Below are positions 7,943 through 16,352 of a stretch of DNA of 64,000 nucleotides, piece by piece. Where the stretch lies: assembly GCF_014646935.1 (NCBI RefSeq), contig NZ_BMOF01000005.1, positions 1 through 64,000 on the forward strand, read 5' to 3'. Numbering within the stretch: position 1 is the stretch's first letter; the number at the start of each line of letters is the position of its first letter. Source of the DNA: Calditerricola satsumensis. GTDB lineage: Bacteria; Bacillota; Bacilli; Calditerricolales; Calditerricolaceae. Both the position numbers and the translations under genes were made by a program. The notes under the pieces were generated by a model, which did no database searches, was not told the origin of the DNA, and was given only the letters and a program-made list of their open reading frames with translations.

Positions 7943-8536
7943 TCATTTCCGAATGAGGGCAAACACTTCGGCGCGAGCCGCGGCGTCCGTTTCAAAGATG
8001 CCGCGCACGGCCGAGGTGACCGTCACCGCACCCGGTTTCTTCACGCCGCGCATCGTCATGCACATGTGCTCCGCTTCGATCACCACCACCACGCCGTGCG
8101 GGTCGAGTTTCTTCATGATCGTGTCGGCCACGGTGGCCGTGATGCGCTCTTGAAGCTGCGGACGACGGGCCACCGTTTCCACCGCACGGGCCAGCTTGCT
8201 GAGGCCGACCACGCGCCCGCCGCGCGGGATGTAGGCCACATGGGCCTTGCCATAGAAGGGCACCAAGTGGTGTTCGCACATCGAGTAGAAGGGAATGTCC
8301 TTGACCAAGACCAGCTCCTCGTGATCTTCGCTGAAAATGGCCGAGAAATAGACCTCCGGGTCCTGGAAGAGGCCCTGAAACACCTCTTCGTACATGCGTG
8401 CGACGCGTTTCGGCGTGTCGCGCAACCCTTCCCGCTCGGGATCTTCCCCAATGGCCTCCAGAATCATGCGCACGGCTTGCTCGATTTTTTGGTGATCAAT
8501 CCGGGTTGGCCCGTTTTTTTGATGGTCGCTGGCCAT
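7943..8536 (-). CDS. folE: GTP cyclohydrolase I
   Basis: FolE (MtrA in B. subtilis) converts GTP to dihydroneopterin triphosphate, the first step of folate synthesis. The 197-residue protein has [12 protein letters not shown] near residue 40, the zinc-site [21 protein letters not shown] and later [12 protein letters not shown] with the second zinc cysteine. This is therefore the zinc-type enzyme (FolE1). The ATG at 8536 has AGAGGAGG at the right distance; the upstream in-frame reading is non-coding. It has its own extended -10 promoter. Confidence 0.95.
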   Translation of the reverse strand: MASDHQKNGPTRIDHQKIEQAVRMILEAIGEDPEREGLRDTPKRVARMYEEVFQGLFQDPEVYFSAIFSEDHEELVLVKDIPFYSMCEHHLVPFYGKAHVAYIPRGGRVVGLSKLARAVETVARRPQLQERITATVADTIMKKLDPHGVVVVIEAEHMCMTMRGVKKPGAVTVTSAVRGIFETDAAARAEVFALIRK

Positions 8537-8596
8537 TGCGCGTACCTCCTCTCGCCGCACAAGGGAAAACCGGAATGACAACGAAAAGTCACCGCC

Positions 8597-8625
8597 AGTG
8601 TACCACAGCGGACGCAAAAAAGCAA
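8597..8625 (-). promoter_or_regulatory. Putative promoter of folE
   Basis: On the minus strand there is an extended -10, TGG + TACACT (8597-8602). TTGCTT (8620-8625) lies 17 bp upstream as the -35. The -35 overlaps the T-tract of the hup terminator. Confidence 0.5.
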
Positions 8626-8645
8626 AGAGCCGCTTGCACGGCTCT
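8615..8645 (-). terminator. Rho-independent terminator of hup
   Basis: The minus-strand stem AGAGCCG/CGGCTCT with a 6-nt loop (8626-8645) is followed by TTGCTTTTTT. It lies just after the hup stop codon. Confidence 0.85.
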
Positions 8646-8653
8646 CGTCGCGC

Positions 8654-8926
8654 TCACTGGATCGCCTCTTTCAAGCCCTTGCCCGGCTTGAAGGCCGGAA
8701 CCTTGCCGCCGGGAATCTCGATTTCCTCGCCGGTCTGCGGATTTCGCCCTTTGCGCGGTTTGCGGTCGCGCACCTCGAAATTGCCGAATCCGACGATCTG
8801 CACCTTGTCGCCCGCTTTGAGCGCCTCCATGATGCTGTCAAACACGGCGTCGACCGCCCGCGCCGCGTCTTTCTTGGTCAGGTTGGCCCGTTCGGCCACT
8901 TTGGCCACCAGTTCGGTTTTGTTCAC
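8654..8926 (-). CDS. hup: DNA-binding protein HU
   Basis: HU is the small dimeric nucleoid protein that bends DNA. The 90-residue protein is full length and carries [24 protein letters not shown] split around residues 46-69, the beta-arm signature of the family. Translation most likely begins at GTG 8926, with GGGAGG upstream; the longer frame would add unrelated residues. Its position between spoIVA and folE is the same as hbs in B. subtilis. Confidence 0.95.
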   Translation of the reverse strand: MNKTELVAKVAERANLTKKDAARAVDAVFDSIMEALKAGDKVQIVGFGNFEVRDRKPRKGRNPQTGEEIEIPGGKVPAFKPGKGLKEAIQ

Positions 8927-9026
8927 CGCTTTGCCTCCCTTCTGCAGAACAAGCCGACACCTACAGTTTTTCTCGCCGAATTCCGATTTTATACTGGATC
9001 CGCTCGAACTTCCCGCGACGCCTTGC

Positions 9027-9058
9027 AAAAAGAGAAAGGCTTCCTTAAAAGGAAGCCT
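9027..9058 (-). terminator. Rho-independent terminator of spoIVA
   Basis: A perfect 10-bp stem AGGCTTCCTT/AAGGAAGCCT (9037-9046 and 9049-9058) is followed on the minus strand by TTCTCTTTTT. It is nine bases past the spoIVA stop. Confidence 0.88.
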
Positions 9059-9066
9059 GTTCCTGT

Positions 9067-10545
9067 TCAAAGGAGGATGGCAATGAGTCCGCCAGAACCT
9101 TCATTGATAATGCGCTCGAGGGTTTCCTTCAGTTTGTACCGCGCGTTTTCGGGCATCATCGTCAGCTTGGCCTGGATGCCTTCGCGGACGATGGAATGGA
9201 GGGAACGGCCGAAGATCTCGGAATTCCAGATCGACTGCCGGTCGTCCTCGAAGTCGCGCATCAGGTAGTGGACCAGCTCTTCGCTTTGCTTCTCGGTGCC
9301 GATGATCGGGGCAAACTCCGACTCCACTTCCACCTTGATCATGTGGATCGACGGCGCCGTCGCCTTCAGCCGCACGCCGAACCGCGAGCCGTGGCGAATG
9401 ATCTCCGGCTCATCGAGGCGCATCTCCTCCAGGGACGGCGGCGCGATGCCGTACCCGGTGGTGCGCACCATGTGCAGGGCCTCGGCGATCTGGTCGTATT
9501 CCCGCTTTGCGTGGGCAAATTCCTTCATCAGCTTGAGAAGATGGTCCTTGCCCTTGATCTCCACCCCGACAATTTCCATCAAAATCTTGTCGTACAGCTC
9601 ATCCGGCGCGTGCAGGTCGATTTCGGCGATGCCCTGCCCCATGTTCATGTCGGCCAGCGCGGCGCGCGCCACAAACTCGTAGTTGTGGAACAGGCTGACC
9701 ACACGATCCACATCGCGGAGGCGACGAATGTCCTTTACCGTCTCCCGTACCGCTTCTTCGTAGCTCTTGCGCAACCAGTGGTCTTCGTCCAGCACCATCA
9801 CCCAGCTGGGGAGATTGACGTTGACCTCGTGAACGGGAAACTCGAAGAGCACCTCTTTCAGGACGTACAGGATGTCCTCCTCGTCCATTGCATCGACGCT
9901 CATGGCCAGCACGGGGATGTCGTACTTTTCCGCCAATTCGTCCCGCAAACGCTGCGTCTCCTCGCTTCGCGGGCGGGTGGAATTGATGATGAGGATAAAG
10001 GGCTTGCCCACTTCTTTCAGTTCGGCCACCACGCGCTCTTCCGCTTCGACGTAAGCCTCGCGGGGAATCTCGGTGATCGTTCCGTCGGTGGTGATGATGA
10101 CGCCGAGGGTGGAGTGTTCCTGAATCACCTTGCGCGTGCCGATCTCCGCCGCCTCGTGGAAGGGGATGGGCTCGTCAAACCACGGGGTGTGGATCATCCG
10201 CGGGCCGTGCTCGTCCTCGTATCCCTTCGCCCCTTCCACCGTGTACCCGACGCAGTCGACCAGGCGCACGTTGATGTCAAGTCCCTCGGCGACGTGCACC
10301 GTTACCGCCTGGTTGGGGACGAACTTCGGCTCCGTGGTCATGATCGTGCGCCCTGCCGCGCTCTGGGGCATCTCGTCGATCGCCCGGGCGCGGTCGTACT
10401 CGTTGGCGATGTTGGGAATCACCACCTGCTCCATAAATCGTTTGATGAACGTGGACTTTCCCGTGCGCACCGGGCCCACGACGCCGATGTAAATGTCTCC
10501 TCCTGTCCGTTCGGCGATGTCTTTAAAGATGTCCGCCCGTTCCAT
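9067..10545 (-). CDS. spoIVA: Stage IV sporulation protein A (spore coat morphogenetic ATPase)
   Basis: SpoIVA is made in the mother cell and polymerises on the forespore surface by ATP hydrolysis to form the coat basement layer. The 492-residue length equals that of B. subtilis SpoIVA. The Walker A motif GPVRTGKS is at 24-31, and a GTPase-like domain with [18 protein letters not shown] follows. The C-terminal end SGGLIAILL matches the conserved tail that anchors SpoIVA. The ATG at 10545 has GGGAGGG upstream. Expression under sigma-E is expected from the family; I could not identify a sigma-E promoter. Confidence 0.96.
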   Translation of the reverse strand: MERADIFKDIAERTGGDIYIGVVGPVRTGKSTFIKRFMEQVVIPNIANEYDRARAIDEMPQSAAGRTIMTTEPKFVPNQAVTVHVAEGLDINVRLVDCVGYTVEGAKGYEDEHGPRMIHTPWFDEPIPFHEAAEIGTRKVIQEHSTLGVIITTDGTITEIPREAYVEAEERVVAELKEVGKPFILIINSTRPRSEETQRLRDELAEKYDIPVLAMSVDAMDEEDILYVLKEVLFEFPVHEVNVNLPSWVMVLDEDHWLRKSYEEAVRETVKDIRRLRDVDRVVSLFHNYEFVARAALADMNMGQGIAEIDLHAPDELYDKILMEIVGVEIKGKDHLLKLMKEFAHAKREYDQIAEALHMVRTTGYGIAPPSLEEMRLDEPEIIRHGSRFGVRLKATAPSIHMIKVEVESEFAPIIGTEKQSEELVHYLMRDFEDDRQSIWNSEIFGRSLHSIVREGIQAKLTMMPENARYKLKETLERIINEGSGGLIAILL

Positions 10546-10584
10546 CCGAATCCCTCCCGCAGTTGGTTCCAAACGCACCAGGGC

Positions 10585-11427
10585 TCAGTTGGACAGTACA
10601 AATATATGGGTTGCCGCGGGGTTTATGACGGGAGAAAACGAGAACCCGTTCGGGAGGGGAACCGGTTCTCCCCGCTCGAGGCGATACGGAAAGGCGCGCA
10701 CGGGAACAAACAGATGGTTGCGGGCGAGGAAATCGCGCAGATCCTTTGGGAGGCGGGAGGGATCGGCATGCTTGGGCAGGAGCTGAGCGAGATCGAGGGC
10801 ATAGTCCACGCCCACGCGTCCCAGGGGGTCCATCAAGAGCGGGAGGTACTGCCCCGTGTACGGGCTCTTCACCTGGACGGGCTGGAGGTTGAGCGCCGCA
10901 TAGTCAATGCCATAGAACCCGTTGGGTTTCACATCGCGAATGGGCAGCGCCCCGCGCTTCATCCAATAGCGATTGACGGCGGTCTGGACGTCGTTCACCG
11001 CCGCGGCGACGGCAAGATCCAGCAGACGCACCTGGGGGGTCGTCTCCACATCGATCAGCACATACTGGTACCGCCCGCCCTGTTCGAAGGCGTTGGGCGG
11101 GATGCGGGCCAAATAGCGGGGCACGAGCTGCCGAAAGTCAAGGGGGTACTTTTCGTAGCGCGGCACATCCGCCGGGCGGGTCTGAATGGGAAGCAAGCCG
11201 CCCTCCGCCTCGCGATAGCGGTCGACGGCGGCCTGCACCTCGCGCAGGTATTCGACCGACGGTTCCTGGCCCACGCGCCGCTCCTCCGGGTACAGGCAGC
11301 CGGCCGGGATGAGCAGCACGGCCAGAACCCAAAAGGCGATGGCAACGCGCGAAAGCCCCCTCCGCATCGCAGGAGATGGCCTCGCCCGACGCGACATGCG
11401 CCCCGCGAATGCGCGCAGTCCGACCAT
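10585..11427 (-). CDS. yphF: Lipoprotein of the YphF type
   Basis: The 280-residue protein has a basic start, a hydrophobic segment and the lipobox LIPAGC (Cys about residue 44), so it is probably an exported lipoprotein. The mature part has repeated helices and the segments YQYVLIDVETTP and GFSFSPVINPAATHI. Its place directly upstream of spoIVA corresponds to yphF in B. subtilis, and the later part resembles that family as I remember it. Start is uncertain: the ATG at 11427 has GGGGAGAGG, while the ATG at 11367 would give a signal peptide of more normal length. Function unknown. Confidence 0.65.
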   Translation of the reverse strand: MVGLRAFAGRMSRRARPSPAMRRGLSRVAIAFWVLAVLLIPAGCLYPEERRVGQEPSVEYLREVQAAVDRYREAEGGLLPIQTRPADVPRYEKYPLDFRQLVPRYLARIPPNAFEQGGRYQYVLIDVETTPQVRLLDLAVAAAVNDVQTAVNRYWMKRGALPIRDVKPNGFYGIDYAALNLQPVQVKSPYTGQYLPLLMDPLGRVGVDYALDLAQLLPKHADPSRLPKDLRDFLARNHLFVPVRAFPYRLERGEPVPLPNGFSFSPVINPAATHIFVLSN

Positions 11428-11439
11428 GGCGCCTCTCCC

Positions 11440-11619
11440 CTAGGACGGAGCGGACAGGCCCCGGGGTCGCCCGCCCGCGGCTTGTTCGGGCACCGTAACG
11501 GCGACCGCGCTGTACCGCGAAGGCAAAAACATGCGCGCGCGCCGCGCGGCTTCCAAGAGCGTCGTTCCGGGCCGCACCTTCACCTGCTTGCAGCCGGGGA
11601 AAAACGTGACCGTTACCAT
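11440..11619 (-). CDS. Truncated 2Fe-2S ferredoxin-like protein without cluster cysteines
   Basis: This 59-residue protein begins like a plant-type 2Fe-2S ferredoxin domain: VTFFPGCKQVKVRPGTTLLE, then AARRA. The next stretch is SRYSAVAVTVPE where a normal member would carry the R-C-G-G-x-A-x-C-x-x-C cluster loop, and the chain stops before the fourth cysteine. AAAGGAG stands upstream of the ATG at 11619, so it is likely translated. Related small ferredoxin-like genes sit between DUF2768 and yphF in other Bacillales, as I recall. Here the cluster is apparently lost. It may be a decaying gene or a non-redox remnant. Confidence 0.6.
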   Translation of the reverse strand: MVTVTFFPGCKQVKVRPGTTLLEAARRARMFLPSRYSAVAVTVPEQAAGGRPRGLSAPS

Positions 11620-11641
11620 GCGATGCGCTCCTTTCGGTTCC

Positions 11642-11803
11642 TTACACCAGGGCGCGCACGACAAAGAGCAGCGTGACGGGCAAAAGGGCAAAGGCCAGCG
11701 TCGAGAGCAGAACGCGAACCGGCCCCCTTGGCAGCTGGCGCGCCTTGGTAATCATGAGGTTGGCGACGAGCATGAGGACAATGGCGATGACGGCATCCAG
11801 CAC
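11642..11803 (-). CDS. DUF2768-like small membrane protein (YphE position)
   Basis: A 53-residue protein starts at GTG 11803, eight bases after GGAGGG. It has two hydrophobic segments (about 2-18 and 32-50) separated by a basic loop, TKARQLPRG. That layout and its location between spoVIF/gpsA and yphF match YphE of B. subtilis (DUF2768), which is sporulation-associated by neighbourhood. Function unknown. An extended -10 promoter lies just upstream. Confidence 0.6.
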   Translation of the reverse strand: MLDAVIAIVLMLVANLMITKARQLPRGPVRVLLSTLAFALLPVTLLFVVRALV

Positions 11804-11826
11804 GTGCGCATCCCTCCAATGTTTTC

Positions 11827-11855
11827 ATTATACCACACCGACGCACCGCCTCGAT
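11827..11855 (-). promoter_or_regulatory. Putative extended -10 promoter of the DUF2768-ferredoxin-like-yphF unit
   Basis: On the minus strand, TGG + TATAAT (11827-11832) is a perfect extended -10, about 24 bp before the GTG at 11803. The -35 region is weak (best TCGAGG, 16-bp spacing). Confidence 0.55.
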
Positions 11856-11910
11856 GGGCTGGGCATAGGATATAGCGTTCCGAACTCTTGCCCAACGGGA
11901 GGTACCCCCC

Positions 11911-12306
11911 TTGCAGCGACCCAGCGTCGTGTGGAAAAATCCTCAAGCCATCAAGCGGACGCTGAAAACGAACCCGCGGCGCCCATCCCCGCGCGCCTCG
12001 GCCTCACCTCCCCCTCTGCTGAACGCGCTCGCCAACCCGGCCCAGCTGAAGGCCACCCTCGCGCGCGTGCGCACGAGCGTCAAAGAAATGAGCGCCACCC
12101 TCCATCAAGTGGAACAGCTGGTCGACGCCGCGTACAACCTGATCGACGTGGTGGAGATCATCAGCCGGCAAATGGGGCGGTCAGCGGGCAAAGGCTCCCT
12201 CTTGGATTTGGTGACGAAGATCAACTTGTCGGAAGTGCTCGCCCTTCTTCAGTCGCCGCTTGTCCAGACCTTGCTGGAAGGCGAGCAAAGAAAACAGGAG
12301 GGGTAA
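11911..12306 (+). CDS. Hypothetical basic/helical protein, convergent to spoVIF
   Basis: I do not recognise this 131-residue protein. It starts at TTG 11911 behind GGGAGGT (7-nt spacing) and is the only plus-strand gene in the first 25 kb. The first 35 residues are rich in Pro, Arg and Ser and look disordered. From about 38 onward it is helical and probably coiled-coil, with regularly spaced Leu/Val in LKATLARVRTSVKEMSATLH and after. No signal or membrane span is seen. A strong hairpin follows the stop. Being embedded among sporulation genes hints at a spore role but does not show it. Confidence 0.6.
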   Translation: MQRPSVVWKNPQAIKRTLKTNPRRPSPRASASPPPLLNALANPAQLKATLARVRTSVKEMSATLHQVEQLVDAAYNLIDVVEIISRQMGRSAGKGSLLDLVTKINLSEVLALLQSPLVQTLLEGEQRKQEG

Positions 12307-12330
12307 GACGGCCCCTCCTGTTTCCTGTTG
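12290..12330. terminator. Bidirectional terminator between the hypothetical gene and spoVIF
   Basis: A 12-bp stem AAACAGGAGGGG/CCCCTCCTGTTT (12292-12303 and 12312-12323) has an 8-nt loop that contains the plus-strand stop codon region. T-rich tracts lie on both strands (TTTCCTGTT on plus, TTTTCTTTG on minus). Confidence 0.7.
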
Positions 12331-12470
12331 ACCTTGCCGCTGCGACCGCAAACGACTCCCCATGGCTTGACCCGTATCCCGTTCGCCAGACGTGTGAACT
12401 GGTCGTTTTTCCGCTACTACTTTATGGCCGGCCGGCCAGCCAGGTTCCACCGCCAAGCGCGGAAACCGCA

Positions 12471-12749
12471 TCACTCGCTCAATTTTTTGGCAATGGCCAG
12501 CAAATCGTTCACGCTAAGGGAATGGCTTTTGACATACCGGACGATTTTGTCCTCTTTCTCTTGCGTGATCGGCTTGTTCACCATTTTGGCCACTTCGCGG
12601 ATCAGTGCGCGCAGCTTCCGTTCGTCGCGCAAGTCCTCCTGCTTCATGCCGCTGGCCAAGCTGCGAATGAGCGACTCATCCACCTTTCCTTTGGTGGTGG
12701 ACTTGATTTTGTCCACCAACCGCTTCGGCAAACGCGGGTTTTGCTTCAC
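12471..12749 (-). CDS. spoVIF: Stage VI sporulation protein F
   Basis: SpoVIF is a small sigma-K-linked regulator of coat gene expression in B. subtilis. The 92-residue protein is acidic/basic helical and shows the family pattern KLRALIREVAKMVNKPITQE, then KEDKIVRYVKS, in its second half. It begins at GTG 12749 behind AGGGGGAGG. Its location next to gpsA and DUF2768 agrees with gene order in other thermophilic Bacillales. Assignment is from pattern and context. Confidence 0.7.
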   Translation of the reverse strand: MKQNPRLPKRLVDKIKSTTKGKVDESLIRSLASGMKQEDLRDERKLRALIREVAKMVNKPITQEKEDKIVRYVKSHSLSVNDLLAIAKKLSE

Positions 12750-12812
12750 GGCATCCTCCCCCTTGGAAAAATCGATCAGTCTATCGTATGACGGGGAGGA
12801 TGGCCGCGTGCG

Positions 12813-13856
12813 TCACCGCGCGGCGTCTCGTACCTGAACGATCCACTCCCATTCATGGGTGCGGTCGCGCCCCATCAGCTCTTCCACGGCCTGTTTGGGC
12901 GGCTTGCCCTCGAACAGCACGGCGTACAGCTGCTCGGTGATGGGCATCTCCACCCCATAGCGCTTGGCCAGCCGATACGCCGCCTTCGTCGTGCGCACGC
13001 CTTCCACCACCATGCCCATCTGGGCGAGCACGTCCTCCAGCGACGCGCCCTGTCCCAGCCGGTAGCCGGCACGCCAGTTGCGGCTGTGCCGGGACGTGCA
13101 CGTCACGACCAAATCGCCAACGCCGGCCAGCCCGGCAAAGGTGAGCGGGTTGGCCCCCATGCGGTAGCCCAGCCGCCCGATCTCCGCCAAGCCGCGGGTG
13201 ATGAGGGCCGCTTTGGCGTTGTCCCCGTAGCCGAGGCCGTCCGACAGCCCCGCGCCAAGGGCAATGATGTTTTTCAGCGCTCCGCCCAGTTCGACGCCGA
13301 CCACATCGGGATTGGTGTAGACGCGAAAGTACGCGTTGATGAACAGGTCCTGGGCCTCCTGGGCCACGCCGTGGTCTTCCGCCGCCACCACCACCGTGGT
13401 CGGCGATTTGCGGCACACTTCCTCGGCGTGGCTGGGCCCCGACAGGACGGCCACGCGCCGGCCGAGAGGGGCGGGGAGCTCTTCGCGAATCACTTCCGAC
13501 ATGCGCTTGAGGGTATCGGTCTCCAGCCCTTTGGCCGCATGGACCACCAGAACACCATCCCGCAGGTGCGGGGCGGCGCGGCGCACCACATCGCGCACGG
13601 CGTGGGACGGCGTCACGACCAGCACCGCGTCGGCGGCGGAGACGGCGGCGCCGAGGTTGGTCGTCGCCGTCACGCCCGCGGGCAGCACGGCGTCCGACAA
13701 GTAGCGGCGGTTGGTGCGCCGCGCGTTGATCTCGTCGACGGTTTCGGCGCTGCGCCCCCAAAGCGTCACCCGGTGGCCGTTGTCGGCCAGCACGATGGCC
13801 AGCGCCGTTCCCCAGCTTCCGGCCCCCAATACGGCAACGGTTCGTTTCACCGTCAC
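12813..13856 (-). CDS. gpsA: NAD(P)H-dependent glycerol-3-phosphate dehydrogenase
   Basis: GpsA reduces dihydroxyacetone phosphate to sn-glycerol 3-phosphate, the backbone for phospholipids. The 347-residue protein has the Rossmann motif GAGSWGTAL at 11-19 and the substrate-site segment GGALKNIIALGAGLSDGLG with the catalytic lysine (about 195), followed by LAGVGDLVVTC. It starts at GTG 13856 with AAGGGGG upstream and lies directly behind plsY, which uses its product. The gpsA-plsY pairing fits a glycerolipid unit. Confidence 0.96.
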   Translation of the reverse strand: MTVKRTVAVLGAGSWGTALAIVLADNGHRVTLWGRSAETVDEINARRTNRRYLSDAVLPAGVTATTNLGAAVSAADAVLVVTPSHAVRDVVRRAAPHLRDGVLVVHAAKGLETDTLKRMSEVIREELPAPLGRRVAVLSGPSHAEEVCRKSPTTVVVAAEDHGVAQEAQDLFINAYFRVYTNPDVVGVELGGALKNIIALGAGLSDGLGYGDNAKAALITRGLAEIGRLGYRMGANPLTFAGLAGVGDLVVTCTSRHSRNWRAGYRLGQGASLEDVLAQMGMVVEGVRTTKAAYRLAKRYGVEMPITEQLYAVLFEGKPPKQAVEELMGRDRTHEWEWIVQVRDAAR

Positions 13857-13862
13857 GCCCCC

Positions 13863-14468
13863 TTATCCAACCTTCACCCGTTCGCCCAACTTGCGCTCCC
13901 GTCCTTGAAGGAGGTTCGCGATGTTCTGCCGGTGGCGCCAGTAGGCGAGCACGGCGATGACGACGGTACCGGCAAGCAGGCTCGGCGAATCGTACCAGAG
14001 CAGAACGAAGACAGGCAAGAGTCCGGTGAACAAGAGGGAGCCGAGCGAGACGTACCGCGTCACCGCGATGGCCAAGAGGGCGACGGCTCCGGCCACCACC
14101 GCCGGCGGGAGGGCCACCACCGCCACCACGCCGATGGTGGTGGCGATGCCCTTCCCGCCGCGAAACCGGAAAAAGAGCGGCCAGTTGTGCCCGATCACGG
14201 CAAAGACGCCTGAGAAAACGGCCACCGCCTCGTCGCCCCCGGAAAGCATCCACCCCACGCCGACAGCGAGCATCCCCTTGAGCATGTCCAAGAGAAAGAC
14301 GGCCGCCGCCGGCTTCGCGCCCAGCACGCGCAGGGTGTTGGTCGCCCCGGCATTGCCGCTGCCGTAGCGGCGGATGTCGATCCCGTACACGTACTTGCCG
14401 ATGATCGTGCTGAAGCTGAGCGACCCGAGCAGGTAGCTGATGACAAAGGCCATCCACACCGTTTTCAA
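13863..14468 (-). CDS. plsY: Glycerol-3-phosphate acyltransferase PlsY
   Basis: PlsY transfers an acyl group from acyl-phosphate to glycerol 3-phosphate in the membrane. The 201-residue protein has about five hydrophobic segments. It carries the family motifs near the N-terminus (GSLSFSTIIGK and the GSGNAGATN loop) and FRFRGGKGIATTIG in the middle. The likely start is TTG 14468 behind AAGGTG; a GTG at 14459 is possible. It lies between der and gpsA. Confidence 0.93.
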   Translation of the reverse strand: MKTVWMAFVISYLLGSLSFSTIIGKYVYGIDIRRYGSGNAGATNTLRVLGAKPAAAVFLLDMLKGMLAVGVGWMLSGGDEAVAVFSGVFAVIGHNWPLFFRFRGGKGIATTIGVVAVVALPPAVVAGAVALLAIAVTRYVSLGSLLFTGLLPVFVLLWYDSPSLLAGTVVIAVLAYWRHRQNIANLLQGRERKLGERVKVG

Positions 14469-14481
14469 GGTCCGTCACACC

Positions 14482-15795
14482 TTACGATTTTTTCTTCAAC
14501 ACGATTCGGATGGGTGTTCCTTCAAAGGGGAAGGCCTCGCGAATTTTGTTTTCCAGGTACCGCTCGTAGGAGAAATGCATCAGCTCCGGATCGTTGACAA
14601 ACAGGGCAAAGGTGGGCGGCTTGACCGCCACCTGGGTGGCGTAGGTGATGCGCAACCGCTTTCCGTTGTGGGTGGGCGGAGGGTTGAGCACCATCGCTTC
14701 GGCGAGGATGTCGTTGACAAGGTGGGTCGGCACGCGCATGGCGTGGTTTTCCGCCACGTCGACCACCTTGGGCAAGATCTTGTGCACGCGCTGTTTCGTT
14801 TTGGCCGACACGAACAGCACCGGCGCGTAGGGCATGAAGGCGAATTCGTCGCGGATTTTCTCGACGAAGCGGTCCGCCGTCTTGTCGTCCTTTTCGACGA
14901 TGTCCCACTTGTTGACCACGAAGATCGCCGCCCGCCCCGCTTCGTGGGCATAGCCGGCGATGCGCTTGTCCTGCTCGACGATCCCCTGCTGCCCGTCGAG
15001 CACGACCAGCGCGACGTCGCACCGCTCGATGGCCTTGAGGGCGCGCAACACGCTGTATTTCTCCGTCGTCTCGTACACCTTCCCCCGCTTGCGCAGCCCC
15101 GCCGTGTCGATGAGCACAAAGGCTTGTCCCTCCCGCTCAAAGCGGGTGTCGACGGCGTCGCGCGTCGTCCCCGCCACGGGGCTGACGATGACCCGCTCCT
15201 CACCCAGGATGGCGTTGACCAGCGACGACTTCCCCACATTGGGCCGGCCGATCACCGCAATGCGGATCACGTCTTCGTCGTAGGGCTCGGCTTCCTCTTC
15301 CGGGAAGTGGGCAAACACAGCGTCGAGCAGATCGCCGACACCGGTGCCGTGCAGGCTAGAGATGGGGTAGACCTCGCCAAACCCCAGGCGATAGAAGTCG
15401 TACATGGCGTCGGCCTGCTCGCGGTTGTCCACCTTGTTGACGGCGACGACGACCGGTTTGCCGGAGCGGTACAGGAGTTCGGCCACCGCTTCGTCGGCCG
15501 GCGTTACCCCGTCCCGCGCGTCGACGACAAAGACGATGACGTCGGCTTCCTCGATGGCCAGCTCGGCCTGATGGCGCACGCGCTGCACGATTTCGTCCTC
15601 GGCGCCAATGTCCAGGCCGCCGGTGTCGATGACGGAAAAGATGCGCCCTCGCCATTCGGCCTTGCTGTAGATCCGGTCCCGCGTCACGCCGGGTCGGTCT
15701 TCCACAATGGCGATGCGCTCGCCGACGATGCGGTTGAACAGCGTCGATTTGCCCACGTTGGGTCGTCCCACGATGGCTACGACCGGTAAAGCCAT
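14482..15795 (-). CDS. der: Ribosome-assembly GTPase Der (EngA)
   Basis: Der is an essential GTPase for 50S subunit maturation. The 437-residue protein has two tandem GTPase domains with P-loops GRPNVGKS at 10-17 and 183-190. G3 motifs DTGG (57-60) and DTAG are present, as are NKVD and NKWD as the two G4 motifs, and a KH-like C-terminal domain ends in VLKKKS. AAGGAGAGG precedes the ATG at 15795. It is first in the der-plsY-gpsA-spoVIF run. Confidence 0.97.
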   Translation of the reverse strand: MALPVVAIVGRPNVGKSTLFNRIVGERIAIVEDRPGVTRDRIYSKAEWRGRIFSVIDTGGLDIGAEDEIVQRVRHQAELAIEEADVIVFVVDARDGVTPADEAVAELLYRSGKPVVVAVNKVDNREQADAMYDFYRLGFGEVYPISSLHGTGVGDLLDAVFAHFPEEEAEPYDEDVIRIAVIGRPNVGKSSLVNAILGEERVIVSPVAGTTRDAVDTRFEREGQAFVLIDTAGLRKRGKVYETTEKYSVLRALKAIERCDVALVVLDGQQGIVEQDKRIAGYAHEAGRAAIFVVNKWDIVEKDDKTADRFVEKIRDEFAFMPYAPVLFVSAKTKQRVHKILPKVVDVAENHAMRVPTHLVNDILAEAMVLNPPPTHNGKRLRITYATQVAVKPPTFALFVNDPELMHFSYERYLENKIREAFPFEGTPIRIVLKKKS

Positions 15796-15837
15796 GAACG
15801 TTCCTCTCCTTCGCCTTCACACGACATCTCTTTCCTC

Positions 15838-15867
15838 ATCATACTGGAGGGCTGACGCGTGCATCAA
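15838..15867 (-). promoter_or_regulatory. Sigma-A promoter of the der operon
   Basis: On the minus strand TTGATG (15862-15867) and TATGAT (15838-15843) are 18 bp apart, about 43 bp before the der ATG. Confidence 0.55.
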
Positions 15868-15870
15868 GGG

Positions 15871-15903
15871 AAACGAAAAGCTCCCGGCGTCAGACCGGAA
15901 GCT
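15871..15903 (-). terminator. Putative terminator of the DUF3189 transcript
   Basis: A 9-bp stem with one imperfect pair (15879-15887 with 15895-15903) and a 7-nt loop spans the DUF3189 stop codon. It is followed on the minus strand by TTTCGTTT. Confidence 0.55.
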
Positions 15904-16351
15904 GGCGCAAGGTCGCTTTCACTTCGTGCACAAAGCGGACCAGGTGGGCATACCGGTGGCGCACGCCCCACACGGCGATTCGGCGCCCCACGCCGACCAT
16001 ACCGAAGCGGCGCGACAGCATTCCCCCAACCTTGGCGATGGGGGAAAGATGGGGCAAGGCGTCGACCAACCAAAAAGCCGAGCGGGAATCGCCGCAGGCT
16101 TCCACCATGGACAGAAAGCTCTCGACGACCAACGCGGGCTCGCCGCCGACGCCAAGGGTGTACACCCGACACCCCAGTTCGTCGCGCCCGCGGCAGTACA
16201 AGGTGCCGATGAAGGGTGTGGATGTGCGGTCGAAGTCGTCGAGGGAAAGGATTTCCGTCGGAGTGGGCACGCGGTTGTCCGGAAGCACGCCGAGATGGAT
16301 GGCCGCCGCCACGACCGACGAATGGGCGCTGCCGTAGCAATAATACACCAC
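15890..16351 (-). CDS. DUF3189 family protein
   Basis: The 153-residue protein fits DUF3189, a family of unknown function found in spore formers. It has YYCYGSAHSSVVAAAIHLG at the N-terminus, RVPTPTEILSLDDFD, then CRVYTLGVGGEPAL and a C-terminal VGGMLSRRFGM...GVGRRIAVWGVR segment. It begins at GTG 16351 (or 16348), immediately after the stop of the upstream gene and without a clear Shine-Dalgarno, so translation is probably coupled. It is last in the YphA-YIEGIA-cap-unknown-DUF3189 series. Its function is not known. Confidence 0.72.
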   Translation of the reverse strand: MVYYCYGSAHSSVVAAAIHLGVLPDNRVPTPTEILSLDDFDRTSTPFIGTLYCRGRDELGCRVYTLGVGGEPALVVESFLSMVEACGDSRSAFWLVDALPHLSPIAKVGGMLSRRFGMVGVGRRIAVWGVRHRYAHLVRFVHEVKATLRQLPV

Positions 16352-16352
16352 G

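Noticed and set aside
9196-11676. 826-codon plus-strand open frame opposite spoIVA and yphF
   Set aside because: Antisense shadow; SpoIVA on the minus strand has full-length family features.
14440-15789. 449-codon plus-strand frame opposite der
   Set aside because: Antisense shadow of der, whose two GTPase domains are unmistakable.
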